DNA from: Haladaptatus cibarius D43 | Lineage (GTDB): Archaea; Halobacteriota; Halobacteria; Halobacteriales; Haladaptataceae | Reading direction: 5' to 3' | Assembly (NCBI RefSeq): GCF_000710615.1 | Contig: NZ_JDTH01000002.1 | Coordinates: 1,418,082-1,482,081 of the forward strand | Length of the DNA stretch: 64,000 bases | Part shown: piece after piece, positions 34,160 to 42,548 of the stretch | How the letters are laid out: every line of letters begins with the position of its first letter | Position numbering within the stretch: position 1 is the stretch's first letter | Made by a program: the position numbers and the translations under genes | Notes under the pieces: generated by a model | The model's database searches: none | Seen by the model: only the letters and a program-made list of their open reading frames with translations | Told to the model about the DNA's origin: nothing

Positions 34160-35329
34160 TCAGAAATTCCCGTTGACGATGTCGCTCACTTTCTGCCTGT
34201 CGAACAACTGTTCGTCGCCGAACTCGTCGGGATACAGTCCTCGCGCGGTTCGTTCGAGCTGGAACAGATGAATAATCGGGCCTTGATACGTCAATCCACC
34301 GTAGATGACGCGGTCGTTCTGCACCGCCTGAAGATTGCCTGCAACGTTGTGGCTCTTTAGATACGACGTGATTTCTCGGTCGATGTACTCCTGTGTAATC
34401 TCGCCCTGCAACCGAATTGCGATGACTTCCGGGTCGATTTCCAACAGTGCTTCGTAGTCGATGGTTCCACCGCCCGCTTGCGCATCTGAAATACCGTGTT
34501 GGGCAAGTGCATCCTCCACGTTCAAATCCGACCAGTGTTTAGACTGAGTTCCGGAACCGATGAGGTACGGATAGAACGATTCCGGTGGAATGTCGGCAGG
34601 ATACAACACCGCAACGGTTGGCGTTTCGTCGGGGAGGCGGGATTGAACGTCCGACAGAATCTCGTCGTGATACCCTTTGAACGCCTCGTATCGCGGACGT
34701 TCCTGAAACATCTCGGCGATTTTCTCGAACGCTTCGTACATCGAATAGTCGGCGTACTCGTGCCAGTCGTACACTCTCGTGAAAATCGTGTTGCCGAAAA
34801 ACGGGCCGACGTTGTTTCCAATTTCATCGACGTCGCTCTGGCTCCACTGGAGGCGGTTTATCATGAAGTTGGGGTCGATGACGTGAACGTCCGCGTCGAG
34901 TTCGTAGAACAGTTCCTTACCAGTGCCGTCCTGCCACAGTTCCGTGAGGTCGTCTTTGTTGACGGCAACATCCGGCAGTTCCTCGTACAGATGCGAGCCG
35001 AAACGGGCGCGAACGCCGATAGCCGAAAGTCCGTCGCTTTGGCCGAGGGCAACACCCATATCGGCGTAGTCGCCCGTGTACGGAACCCACGTTTTCGGAA
35101 CCCCCCCGAACTCGACGGTTCCCACCGGTTCCATCGTCACCGAATACGAGTCATCGTCGCTCGTGCCGGAATCAGTGTCTGCACTCGCGGATTGTTCCCC
35201 TGTCGTCCCTTCGGACGATGAGCTATCGTCGGTACAACCCGCGAGCAATCCACCACCGATGACCGCACCGCCGTACTTCACGTAATCGCGTCGAGTCGGT
35301 GCCCGCAGACCGTCTGTGTCTCCTGCCAT
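34160..35329 (-). CDS. Iron/siderophore-type ABC transporter binding lipoprotein
   Basis: The product is 389 residues. A twin-arginine signal (TRRDYVKYGGAVIGGGLLAGC) ends in a lipobox cysteine, followed by a Ser/Thr/Asp-rich linker and a periplasmic-binding fold of the helical-backbone (FepB/FhuD) class (NVEDALAQHGISDAQ, YEALLEIDPEVIAIRL, VYGGLTYQGP-like end). No permease or ATPase gene is adjacent. Two DtxR/IdeR-like operators in the promoter strongly suggest metal, probably iron, regulation. Confidence 0.87.
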   Translation of the reverse strand: MAGDTDGLRAPTRRDYVKYGGAVIGGGLLAGCTDDSSSSEGTTGEQSASADTDSGTSDDDSYSVTMEPVGTVEFGGVPKTWVPYTGDYADMGVALGQSDGLSAIGVRARFGSHLYEELPDVAVNKDDLTELWQDGTGKELFYELDADVHVIDPNFMINRLQWSQSDVDEIGNNVGPFFGNTIFTRVYDWHEYADYSMYEAFEKIAEMFQERPRYEAFKGYHDEILSDVQSRLPDETPTVAVLYPADIPPESFYPYLIGSGTQSKHWSDLNVEDALAQHGISDAQAGGGTIDYEALLEIDPEVIAIRLQGEITQEYIDREITSYLKSHNVAGNLQAVQNDRVIYGGLTYQGPIIHLFQLERTARGLYPDEFGDEQLFDRQKVSDIVNGNF

Positions 35330-35332
35330 GTT

Positions 35333-35384
35333 TTTAGGCTCGCCTAAAGCGCTAAAATCGTTTCGATTTTTTGGCCAACCTAAA
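35333..35384 (-). promoter_or_regulatory. Two DtxR/IdeR-like operators flanking the TATA box
   Basis: Site 1, TTTAGG-CTCG-CCTAAA (35333-35348), is a perfect palindrome abutting the start codon. Site 2, TTTTGG-CCAA-CCTAAA (35369-35384), has the same 6-4-6 geometry with one arm mismatch. Between them the coding strand shows ATTTTAGC (35350-35357), about 25 bases before the ATG. The TTAGG/CCTAA core resembles DtxR-family operators, so repression when iron or manganese is plentiful is predicted. Confidence 0.72.
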
Positions 35385-35455
35385 TATCGACAGTAGTCGA
35401 TTTTCGGCGGGAATCGGGATGACCTGCGTCGGGAAGTCAGAGAAATCGGTCGGAG

Positions 35456-35956
35456 CTATTCGGACTCACCAACCGCGATAGCGCCCTTCATGCCCGACGA
35501 TTCGTGAGGTTCACAGACGTATTTGAAGACGCCGCTGTTCTCAACCCTGTACTCGAACGTATGCCCCTTGGAACCGGTGAACTCGGATTTGAATGTCCCA
35601 ACTTGTGCGACAACGTTGTGCAAGCTTCCTCTGCCTGTCCATTCCCAAACCACTGTCGTCTGTGGGGACACCATCACGCTCGCGGGGTCGAACGCCATTC
35701 CGCGACTCCCTGCACCGACGCGCACAGTTACCTCATCCTGCCCTCGCCTATCGACGGTGCTGTTGTAGTTGTTGGCCCCTTCGAACCACCCGCCGTAGTC
35801 CGGTTCGTCTTCCACGTAGGACTCGTCCGGGTCTTTCCCGCCACCATCGTTCGTACCAGTTCCACCGATACAACCCGCTAAACCGACAGTTGTGACTGTT
35901 GCTCCAACCGTTTGAACGACGGTGCGCCGGGAGTGTTTTGTTGAGTTATCGGCCAT
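35456..35956 (-). CDS. Halocyanin (type 1 blue copper lipoprotein)
   Basis: The product is 166 residues. A Tat signal with lipobox (SRRTVVQTVGATVTTVGLAGC) is followed by a disordered acidic linker and a plastocyanin fold. Copper ligands are visible as His in GSLHNVV and Cys/His/Met in YVCEPHESSGMKG. Halocyanins carry electrons at the outer face of the haloarchaeal membrane. It stands just upstream of the iron-uptake operon on the same strand, but a 126-base gap with its own operators separates them. Confidence 0.93.
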   Translation of the reverse strand: MADNSTKHSRRTVVQTVGATVTTVGLAGCIGGTGTNDGGGKDPDESYVEDEPDYGGWFEGANNYNSTVDRRGQDEVTVRVGAGSRGMAFDPASVMVSPQTTVVWEWTGRGSLHNVVAQVGTFKSEFTGSKGHTFEYRVENSGVFKYVCEPHESSGMKGAIAVGESE

Positions 35957-36300
35957 TGTTCGATTACCGACTGCGATTTTTCATAGCCGTTTCGAGTTGC
36001 CACCGAACTGTACCGAAGAATCCAGTGCATGTTTGCTGAAAGCAACCCGCCCCAGAACGACGGTGTGGCGTAGTAATCGGTGTGGGTGTGTCCATCCCTC
36101 ACCGAAGATGTTGCTAGTGACAGGTCATTTCATATCGCGTGATACAGTTTACAGAGTAGAAAACTCCAACAACAACACACGCGAGGAAACGCACAACACG
36201 CTTTCCAAAGGCGCTAAACAGTCGTATTCCGCATTGTCACTGGAAACCAGCCGCTGTCGAGTCGGCTCAAATAGAAATGGATTGAGAAGTACGACCGGCG
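35957..36300. other. AT-leaning intergenic region without a gene
   Basis: This stretch of 344 bases lies between the halocyanin start and the rpl15e stop. I find only frames shorter than 20 codons with reasonable composition. It should hold the halocyanin promoter and the end of the rpl15e transcript. No repeat or RNA gene is visible. Confidence 0.5.
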
Positions 36301-36891
36301 TTACTTACCGCGGCCTTTGCCTTTCGAGTTGCTCGGACGGGTGTGTTCGGTACCCTTTCCGCGCTGTTGCAGGCCACGGTTGCTCTGGCCTGCGCTCGTG
36401 AGTCCACGCTGTGCGCGGCCACGGTGCGAGTCGTCGCAAATCCAGTTCAGGTCGTCGTCGTTCTGGATGGCGGGATGTTCGGGGTCAACGAGAATCACTT
36501 CGTGCCATTTCTGGCTTCCGTCTTCACCGACCCAGTAGGAGTTGAGCACACGAAGGTTCGGGTGCTTCTTGCTCACGCGCTCTTCCGCGATGCGCTGGAT
36601 GTTCTTGCGCCGACCGAGGCGGTTGACACCCTGTCGTTTGGAACGGCGGCCAGCCTTGTGGCGCTGTTTGCGCGCGCCACCTTTGCGGACGCTTGCGCGC
36701 ACGACGACGATGCCCTGCTTGGCTTTGTAGCCGAGCGAGCGGGCACGGTCGAGTCGGGTCGGGCGCTCGATGCGCTCGATTGCGCCCTGCTTGCGCCAGT
36801 CCTGTTTTCGCTGCCACTGGAGTTCGGCGAGTTTGCCGTCGTCCGGGTCTTTCCATGCGTCTCGGATGTGGGAATAGAAACTTTTTGCCAT
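36301..36891 (-). CDS. rpl15e: Ribosomal protein eL15 (L15e)
   Basis: The product is 196 residues, matching archaeal eL15 over its length: [16 protein letters not shown] at the start, [27 protein letters not shown] and the basic [29 protein letters not shown] core, then the conserved [27 protein letters not shown]. It is a structural protein of the large subunit. The 5' leader is unusually rich in nested inverted repeats, described separately. Confidence 0.97.
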   Translation of the reverse strand: MAKSFYSHIRDAWKDPDDGKLAELQWQRKQDWRKQGAIERIERPTRLDRARSLGYKAKQGIVVVRASVRKGGARKQRHKAGRRSKRQGVNRLGRRKNIQRIAEERVSKKHPNLRVLNSYWVGEDGSQKWHEVILVDPEHPAIQNDDDLNWICDDSHRGRAQRGLTSAGQSNRGLQQRGKGTEHTRPSNSKGKGRGK

Positions 36892-36998
36892 GGTCTATCA
36901 CCACGGGCGTTGAGTGGTTCAGCGGGCAGGATTCTACGAATCCCGCCTGCCACATTCCGTCCTGCGATTGCAGGTGCCCACTGGTGCCCGTTGACCAG
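36892..36998 (-). promoter_or_regulatory. Structured 5' leader of rpl15e (candidate cis-regulatory RNA)
   Basis: On the coding strand this segment can fold into stacked hairpins: CTGGT/ACCAG, CCTGC-AATC-GCAGG, and a 10-bp GGCGGGATTC-GTA-GAATCCTGCC. Outer pairings ACGGGC/GCCCGT and GGTC/GACC close the domain right before the ATG. Some pairings exclude each other (for example GGCAGG/CCTGCC against the 10-bp stem). One pair in the long stem is G-U only in the mRNA sense. This suggests an autoregulatory leader, but it is unproven. Confidence 0.45.
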
Positions 36999-37147
36999 CG
37001 AGTTACCCAAGATATCCCGTTCGGGGGTTTAAGGCCTTCGTCTTTCGCACGGTCGTACATCCTGAGACAGCAAATGGCCGCAAACCGTATCCGTACCTTG
37101 CTAGTTCAGCCCACACCGGAAAGCCACTGGGAGGCCTTACTTCACCC

Positions 37148-37192
37148 ATGAGCTACGTGCTCCGATACGAATCCAGCGAGGTGGTGCACTGA
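37148..37192 (+). other. Possible 14-codon upstream frame coupled to the DUF1328 gene
   Basis: ATG at 37148 opens a frame [14 protein letters not shown] whose TGA shares its last base with the ATG of the next gene (TGATG). Such overlaps can couple translation. It may equally be leader sequence without meaning. Confidence 0.3.
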
Positions 37193-37344
37193 TGGCAATC
37201 CTCGAACTCGCAATCGCCTTTTTCGTCCTCGCAATCGTCGCGGGAGTAATGGGCGCGGGCGGAATCGCCGGACTGTCGATGGACATTGCAAAATGGCTGG
37301 TTATCGCCTTCCTCGTGCTGGCGATAATCTCGTTCGTTCTCTGA
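37192..37344 (+). CDS. DUF1328-type small membrane protein
   Basis: The product is 50 residues: [20 protein letters not shown], a Gly-rich turn (GAGGIAGLS), then [21 protein letters not shown]. The two helices with the central glycine-rich loop are the hallmark of the DUF1328/YtjA family, small membrane proteins of unknown function found in bacteria and haloarchaea. It is converging with rio2 downstream. Confidence 0.88.
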   Translation: MAILELAIAFFVLAIVAGVMGAGGIAGLSMDIAKWLVIAFLVLAIISFVL

Positions 37345-37390
37345 CCGCCACTCCGTTTTTTGGAATACAGAACACCGAACAGTTGCGACG

Positions 37391-38308
37391 CTACCGATCG
37401 TCGTCCGAATGGTCGCGCACCGATTCGAACTCACCATCGATAATCGCTTCAGCAACGCCCGAAACGTCCACATCGCCGACGAGTTGGGGGTATTTGCGCT
37501 TGAAATATCCAGCCACGTTTCGCACGTCACGTTCCAAAAATTCTTCTGCGTTTTGGTGGTCGGTCGGCACCGCCTGCGGCCAGTCGAACACCGTGACGCC
37601 CTCGCTGTTGACGAACACGTTGTACTCGCTCATGTCCGCGTGGACGTACCCGCAGTCGTAGGCCTCGGCCATCTCTCCCAGTACGAGGTCTAACACGGGC
37701 ACGACCTGCGGGTCTTCGAATTTCGCGCGCGCGAGTTCGACGCCATCGACTTTCTCCATCACGATTGCGTGGCGGTTGTGGTCGATTGGTCGAGGGACGC
37801 TCACGTCCGGGTAGAGCGCTTCGAGAATGTCGTGTTCCCGTTCGGCCGCTTTCCGTGCCGTATAGAGCCACGAAACGTGTTCGCGGTCGGACGTGTAATC
37901 GCGCTCTTTCATCACCTCGCGGAAGTTCGTGTACCCTTCGCGGTGGTATTTCAGCGCGAGCGGGCGGAACGACTGGACTTCGTACACGTCGCTTTCCTTG
38001 CCGACACCGAGTGGCGAACCGACACCCTGAATCGTATCGCGTTGCGAAAACGTTCGGAGCGCCAGCGCGTCGTATCCCTCGAAGGTGAGGGTGTAGCCTT
38101 CGTACTGAATCGTTTTGCGCTGAAGCAGCTCGCGGTCGAGGCAGCGGTCGATTCGGTAGTCCACTTCCTCGGCGGTCAACCGCGAGAAGTTCGGGATTTT
38201 CTCCTTTTGAACCCACTCGCTAAAGCGCATCCCCTGCTCGACGCCGGAGAGCAAGTAGAAGTCCGCTTGCTCTAACTCGACCATCTCTGGCGCGACGTTC
38301 CGAACCAT
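37391..38308 (-). CDS. rio2: RIO2-type atypical serine/threonine kinase
   Basis: The product is about 305 residues starting MVRNVAPEMVELEQADFYLL (a start at 38350 adds 14 residues). An N-terminal winged helix (about 1-85) precedes the kinase: G-loop LGVGKESDVYEV, catalytic YVHADMSEYNVFV, and metal-binding VFDWPQAV. RIO2 acts as an ATPase/kinase in late maturation of the small ribosomal subunit. It is a single gene with its own promoter. Confidence 0.92.
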   Translation of the reverse strand: MVRNVAPEMVELEQADFYLLSGVEQGMRFSEWVQKEKIPNFSRLTAEEVDYRIDRCLDRELLQRKTIQYEGYTLTFEGYDALALRTFSQRDTIQGVGSPLGVGKESDVYEVQSFRPLALKYHREGYTNFREVMKERDYTSDREHVSWLYTARKAAEREHDILEALYPDVSVPRPIDHNRHAIVMEKVDGVELARAKFEDPQVVPVLDLVLGEMAEAYDCGYVHADMSEYNVFVNSEGVTVFDWPQAVPTDHQNAEEFLERDVRNVAGYFKRKYPQLVGDVDVSGVAEAIIDGEFESVRDHSDDDR

Positions 38309-38350
38309 CGACTTCGTGTACTCGGCGGGAGCGTAAGGGGCTTGCGCCAT

Positions 38351-38697
38351 GGAGTACGCTCTTCCGGAACGATTGAAAATCCCGGTGAGGACGGTTCGGC
38401 AACCCAGAAGGCCGCTTCGTAGCTTGAGAACGGTATTTTCCGACGGTGGTCAGTATTCACGTGCGGTGTGACTGCTGAGTAATACACTCCATGTTGCAAT
38501 ATGAAATTGGAGGACCTGAAGATGAGACTTTGGATAAGACGAACCGGCATTTCGAGGCTTCTGGCGGTTGATATCGCGGGGTGAACATTGAAATAGGAGT
38601 GGGAGCGGTCAGAGAAAGACGGGGAGAACAGCGGAACTACGGGGGTTGACGAGTGCTTTGGCTACCGAACAGAGAACTCGGTCGGCACTGAACGGCC
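38351..38697. other. Intergenic sequence at the left side of the IS element
   Basis: These 347 bases carry no convincing gene. The left end of the insertion sequence must lie here, since the transposase stop is at 38698. I could not identify matching terminal inverted repeats or a target duplication by eye when comparing with the sequence right of 40518. Confidence 0.4.
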
Positions 38698-40518
38698 CTA
38701 TCCAACCCCGGTAGCGCGTTGTACGCTGGCGAGAACTTGCGCCGCACTCAGAACGGGCCGCCCGTCCTCGATGCCGAACAACTGTCGGAGAAGTAGGTCT
38801 ACGAGTTTCCAGACATTGTAGAGCAGAACAGCGAAAATGAAGTTGAAGAAGCGTAGCTCGTGGGATTTACTCGTCGTCGGGACGATGAAGCTCTTCAGGC
38901 TCTTGTAGCCGTTCTCGATAATCCACCGCTTCCGATACCGACGAGTGACTCGTTCCACGGCGTTCTGTAGGTCATCGCGGCCAGCATCGACGGGTAGCTC
39001 GCAGTTCGTCTCAAACACGATGTAGCGGTCGTGGTCGTCGTTTTCATCGGTACTGTCGTCATCGAGGATTTCTGTGCCGAGGAAATGGAGTGCCGCGTCT
39101 TCGCGTTCGTCGGTTCCTACGTCGATGCCGACAGTTTCTCCAAGTTCATCCCAGAGCGTCTGGCGGTACTCCCGTTCATACGACGACGTTTCGATACCGA
39201 CGTTACCTTCGTCACGTCCGTTTCGTCGGAGGTAGAGCTTCTTCCGGTCTGACCCCTGCACCGTCTTCTGGACTTCAACCTTCGTCTCACGGCCCGCACG
39301 CGATAGACGTTTCTCGGTTGCTTTCTCCGACGTGTGCTTGCGCTTCGGAATGAGATACCGGAGGTTTCGCGCCTCACACGCACTCTTCACGTCGTCACTG
39401 TCGAACTCTCTGTCCGCAAGAACGAGGTCAACCGCGACGTGCTGGAGTGCTGAATCAAGGAGGTCAGCGACGACTTCAGCCCGGCTTTCTCCACGTCGAA
39501 CTGGACGTGCATCGAGGACGACCGGGCACTCCGGATCGGTGATCTGGACGGTCGCCCAGTGGTAGGCGTACTTATCGTTCGGCTCTTTCGTCCCCATGAT
39601 GATTCCTTCGTGACCGTCACGGTCGCCGTAGAACCGCGTGCTGGTCGTGATGTCGATGGCGAGAGTGACCTTTCTATCGAGGACAGCGTCCCGCTTTGCC
39701 GTCGTGACGATGTTCCCGACCGCCGACCGAAGCATCTCGCGGTAATCTTCGACGGACTGCCCGCGTAGCTGGTCACGATGGTTGTGACCGAGTGGCGTTA
39801 CGTCCCGCGATTCGTGTGTAAATAGTTCTGCTCCCGCGTTCGCGTGTAGGTTCTCGCGTAGCCCGCAGAACGTTTGAAGCGACCAGAACGCACTCTCTGG
39901 TATCGTCGCGTTCGAGGCTCTATCGAGTTCCAGCGCCGGGAAGACCTCGTTTCGCGTGGCCTCAGCTACCCGGTCGGCCTCTCCGACTACTGGTGACGGC
40001 TGGCCGAGTCGTCCATCGCGGCGACTCTCGTTTCCGTCGGACTCGTCCCGTGCTGGCCCCGGTGCGTCGATATCGTGTTCCCGCGCAACTTCGGCGACCG
40101 CGTCGGCGGCGTCGAGGACGCTTTCGCGGAGGTCGCTGGAGAATCGTCGATGCCACGTCCTCCAGAACGTCGATTGGTTCGGCACGGAATCGAAGCCCAA
40201 CCGACCGAGTAGGAACGGGTCAGTTCGTAGTCGTCGGTGGAGAGAAGCGTCCGAATCCATCCCAAGCGTGTGTTTGAGAACGAATGCACGGAGAATCGCA
40301 TCGAATGGATACGACGAGTGCCATGTCGGATAGCGGTCACCGAGGTCGTTCGGGATGGGAAGCGCCGCGATGACAGCGCCGATATCGGCATCCGGGTCTG
40401 AATCGAACGTGGCTTGAGCTGACGCGCGGACGATATCGGGAAGAAGTGAAATCGGGTCAGTGCCGTCGCTCGCTACCGATGCAAGCGACTCCGAGTGCGG
40501 ATGGTTTTCGGGTGGCAC
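38698..40518 (-). mobile_element. IS4-type DDE transposase gene, apparently intact
   Basis: The product is 606 residues. A Cys-poor N-terminal DNA-binding half is followed by a DDE nuclease core: Asp289 in LAIDITTSTRFYG, Asp369 in VLADREFDS and Glu535 in RWIIENGYKSLKSF (IS4-like Y-x-S context). The core contains the usual beta-strand insertion. The frame is uninterrupted, so transposition may be possible. Coordinates give the coding region; the full element is somewhat longer on both sides. It flanks the halocin-like genes, marking an accessory islet. Confidence 0.88.
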
Positions 40519-40785
40519 TGAGCGTCTTCATATTTAATTATTGCCGCTTCAGTATATGAAACTCCGGGAGTAGGAGTTAAATACGAACGAGAATAGACGT
40601 GCGCGAGAATGTTGTCGATTGACAGTACACAGATTATCCGAAATTGGGCTTCGGCAACGAAAGGACACATAAAAGCAGCGGAGACGAGATGTCCAAACGG
40701 AGCTTCGACTACTTATTTCGCTAACCTACTCTGAAGAACAAAAAGAGCTATCCAACTCGGACTGCATGAGACCGAAGAGCCGCGT

Positions 40786-41193
40786 TTACTCGGGCGAGTG
40801 AGTCGGTTCGACCGTGACGATGCGTTGTCGGTCAGTAGCGATGTCGAAGCCAATCCGGACGAGCATCAGGCCACCAATCAACAGCATAGCGATCAGGGCC
40901 AGTTTTGGGTAGATATTTGTCGGTGAGTTCCACACTTCGCCTAGTATTGTCAAGCCGACGAACGAGACTGCGGTTGCAAAATAGCCAAACGCGGCGAACT
41001 GCCGGAAGTTCAGCCCAGCGAATTCAAGTCCAAGACCGGCGAGAACGAATGTGATGCCACCGAGGGTGAAGAGTCCGATAAGAATGGCGGCGAGAGGGTT
41101 GGAAAGTAAAGCACCCACTCCGAAGATGACGATGAGTAATTGTGAGAGGATGATGTTTGCGATGCCGAAGTAGCTGAATGAACCTTGTTTCAT
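40786..41193 (-). CDS. Four-helix membrane protein, candidate halocin partner
   Basis: The product is 135 residues starting MKQGSFSYFGIANII. Hydrophobic segments lie at about 10-30, 34-55, 66-88 and 98-118, with a charged C-tail (FDIATDRQRIVTVEPTHSPE). No known family is recognised. It begins 47 bases after the stop of the halocin C8-like precursor on the same strand. This order is common for bacteriocin immunity or export proteins, so that role is proposed from context alone. Confidence 0.7.
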   Translation of the reverse strand: MKQGSFSYFGIANIILSQLLIVIFGVGALLSNPLAAILIGLFTLGGITFVLAGLGLEFAGLNFRQFAAFGYFATAVSFVGLTILGEVWNSPTNIYPKLALIAMLLIGGLMLVRIGFDIATDRQRIVTVEPTHSPE

Positions 41194-41240
41194 AATGAAA
41201 AAGTACGCGATGGATATTTGTATGTCTTTCTTCAGGTTTA

Positions 41241-42119
41241 TTATACGTACTGGCCAACGCAGTGAGCACACCCGCCACACGCAGCAATGAGGGCACCGTG
41301 GCAAATCAAGTACAGGCAGACAGCACAATCAACTGCTCCGATTCCAGTTGGTGCATCGATACACGCGGGCGAACATTGCCAACATCCGCCGACACTTCCG
41401 ACACACCCACCACACGGTAGCACGCACGAATTATGCCATTGCGCTCCAATTTGATCCTGTACCGACAGCCGCTCGGCTGAGAGTTGGTCGGCCATCGACT
41501 TCATCGGGGTGAACGAGATCCCTTCGTCAACCACGACTGTTTGGAGGGTTTCGCTGTCCGTATCTTTGCTGTGTAGTACTTTGTAGCCAGAAATGTCGGT
41601 TCCTGTAACGACAGCGGCGTCATCCGCCACGACACCATCGACCTTCTCGACGACTGCTTGCTCACCATCAGTTGCATTGCGACGGAAAACGACATCAGAA
41701 GTGCGGCCAAGAAGTACAGCGTTCGTCCCACTCGGGAGAGATTGGTAACGCTCAGGGAGCTGAGAACGATCAATACTGCTAAGTTTCTCATCTGAAAACC
41801 GGAAGATGGCACCTGTATCGGTGTTTTCTGACTCAACATAGTACAGCATGCCGTAGAGTGTTGAAAATTCTGCGACTTGCAGTGTCTTTCCATCGCTTCC
41901 TTCGATTTCGTACTCCTGAGAGCCTTCTAATTTTAGTTTCGGGTAATTTAGTTCGGTAAGTATAGAGCGAACGTATTCGGAGCCTCGGGCCCTGTTAAGA
42001 CGATTGTAGTTTGTTGCTCCTTTAGCGACTACTGGGACACTAGTGAAGCTAGCTGCACTCGCAGTTGCACCGATTCCTTTCAGTATATCTCGCCGGTTCA
42101 GTCGGCTCTTTTCTACCAT
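41241..42119 (-). CDS. Halocin C8-like precursor with Cys-rich C-terminal peptide
   Basis: The product is 292 residues. Residues 1-33 are a Tat-type signal (NRRDILKGIGATASAASF). Residues 34-225 form a polar middle domain. The last 65 residues contain 12 cysteines (232, 236, 239, 246, 249, 253, 265, 268, 273, 281, 284, 287) in hydrophobic, glycine-rich sequence. The known halocin C8 precursor has the same plan: Tat signal, an immunity part (HalI) and a Cys-rich peptide antibiotic cut from the C-terminus. The Cys spacing here differs, so it is a relative, not C8 itself. I chose the start at 42119 because MVEKSRLNRRD gives a normal Tat leader. Confidence 0.75.
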   Translation of the reverse strand: MVEKSRLNRRDILKGIGATASAASFTSVPVVAKGATNYNRLNRARGSEYVRSILTELNYPKLKLEGSQEYEIEGSDGKTLQVAEFSTLYGMLYYVESENTDTGAIFRFSDEKLSSIDRSQLPERYQSLPSGTNAVLLGRTSDVVFRRNATDGEQAVVEKVDGVVADDAAVVTGTDISGYKVLHSKDTDSETLQTVVVDEGISFTPMKSMADQLSAERLSVQDQIGAQWHNSCVLPCGGCVGSVGGCWQCSPACIDAPTGIGAVDCAVCLYLICHGALIAACGGCAHCVGQYV

Positions 42120-42548
42120 ATACAATACAATATGAAATTCATTATTACTTAAATACATTCTAGTTTAAAGTACATAAATTATTATTAACAGACATTTCAC
42201 GAGTGAACTTCCCCGGAAAGGCGTTCATCACGCTTTCTTTCACCTACGCGGTGCTGACTACATTTTTCGAATAAGCCCAGACTACAGCACTTCTCCGACC
42301 GTTATTGAACAAGAACACTCTCCCCGAATCATCACCTATCATCGTTCCTGTGATTCAAACAAATAGACTTTCCCAATTGTTCAAATGAACTTGCGGCTCG
42401 TGCATAACTCGTGGATAGCCTCATCTTCTAGGAGGACTCGTTTTGCTCATCGCTCGGAGGATGTTTCTGTAAATGGTCGTCTCCGACGGTGTCCGAACAG
42501 TATCTTCCTCTTCGGTCTTCGAAAACAGTTTCAACGGGTGGTTTGGTA
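42120..42548. other. AT-rich intergenic region upstream of the halocin-like gene
   Basis: The first 75 bases are extremely AT-rich and should hold the promoter of the halocin-like gene. A short plus-strand frame to a stop at 42272-42274 reads SRVNFPGKAFITLSFTYAVL and may be the tail of a lost gene, perhaps a transposase; this is a guess. A 79-codon frame at 42385 looks non-coding. Base composition differs sharply from the core genes. Confidence 0.45.

Noticed and set aside
36892-37060. Possible tRNA or TnpB-type omega RNA upstream of rpl15e
   Set aside because: No cloverleaf with a proper T-arm can be drawn and no TnpB gene is adjacent; I keep it as a structured leader, naming the element-end idea only as a way to refute it.
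38351-40785. Search for terminal inverted repeats and target duplication of the IS4-type element
   Set aside because: By eye no convincing matching ends were found, so the element borders are not reported.
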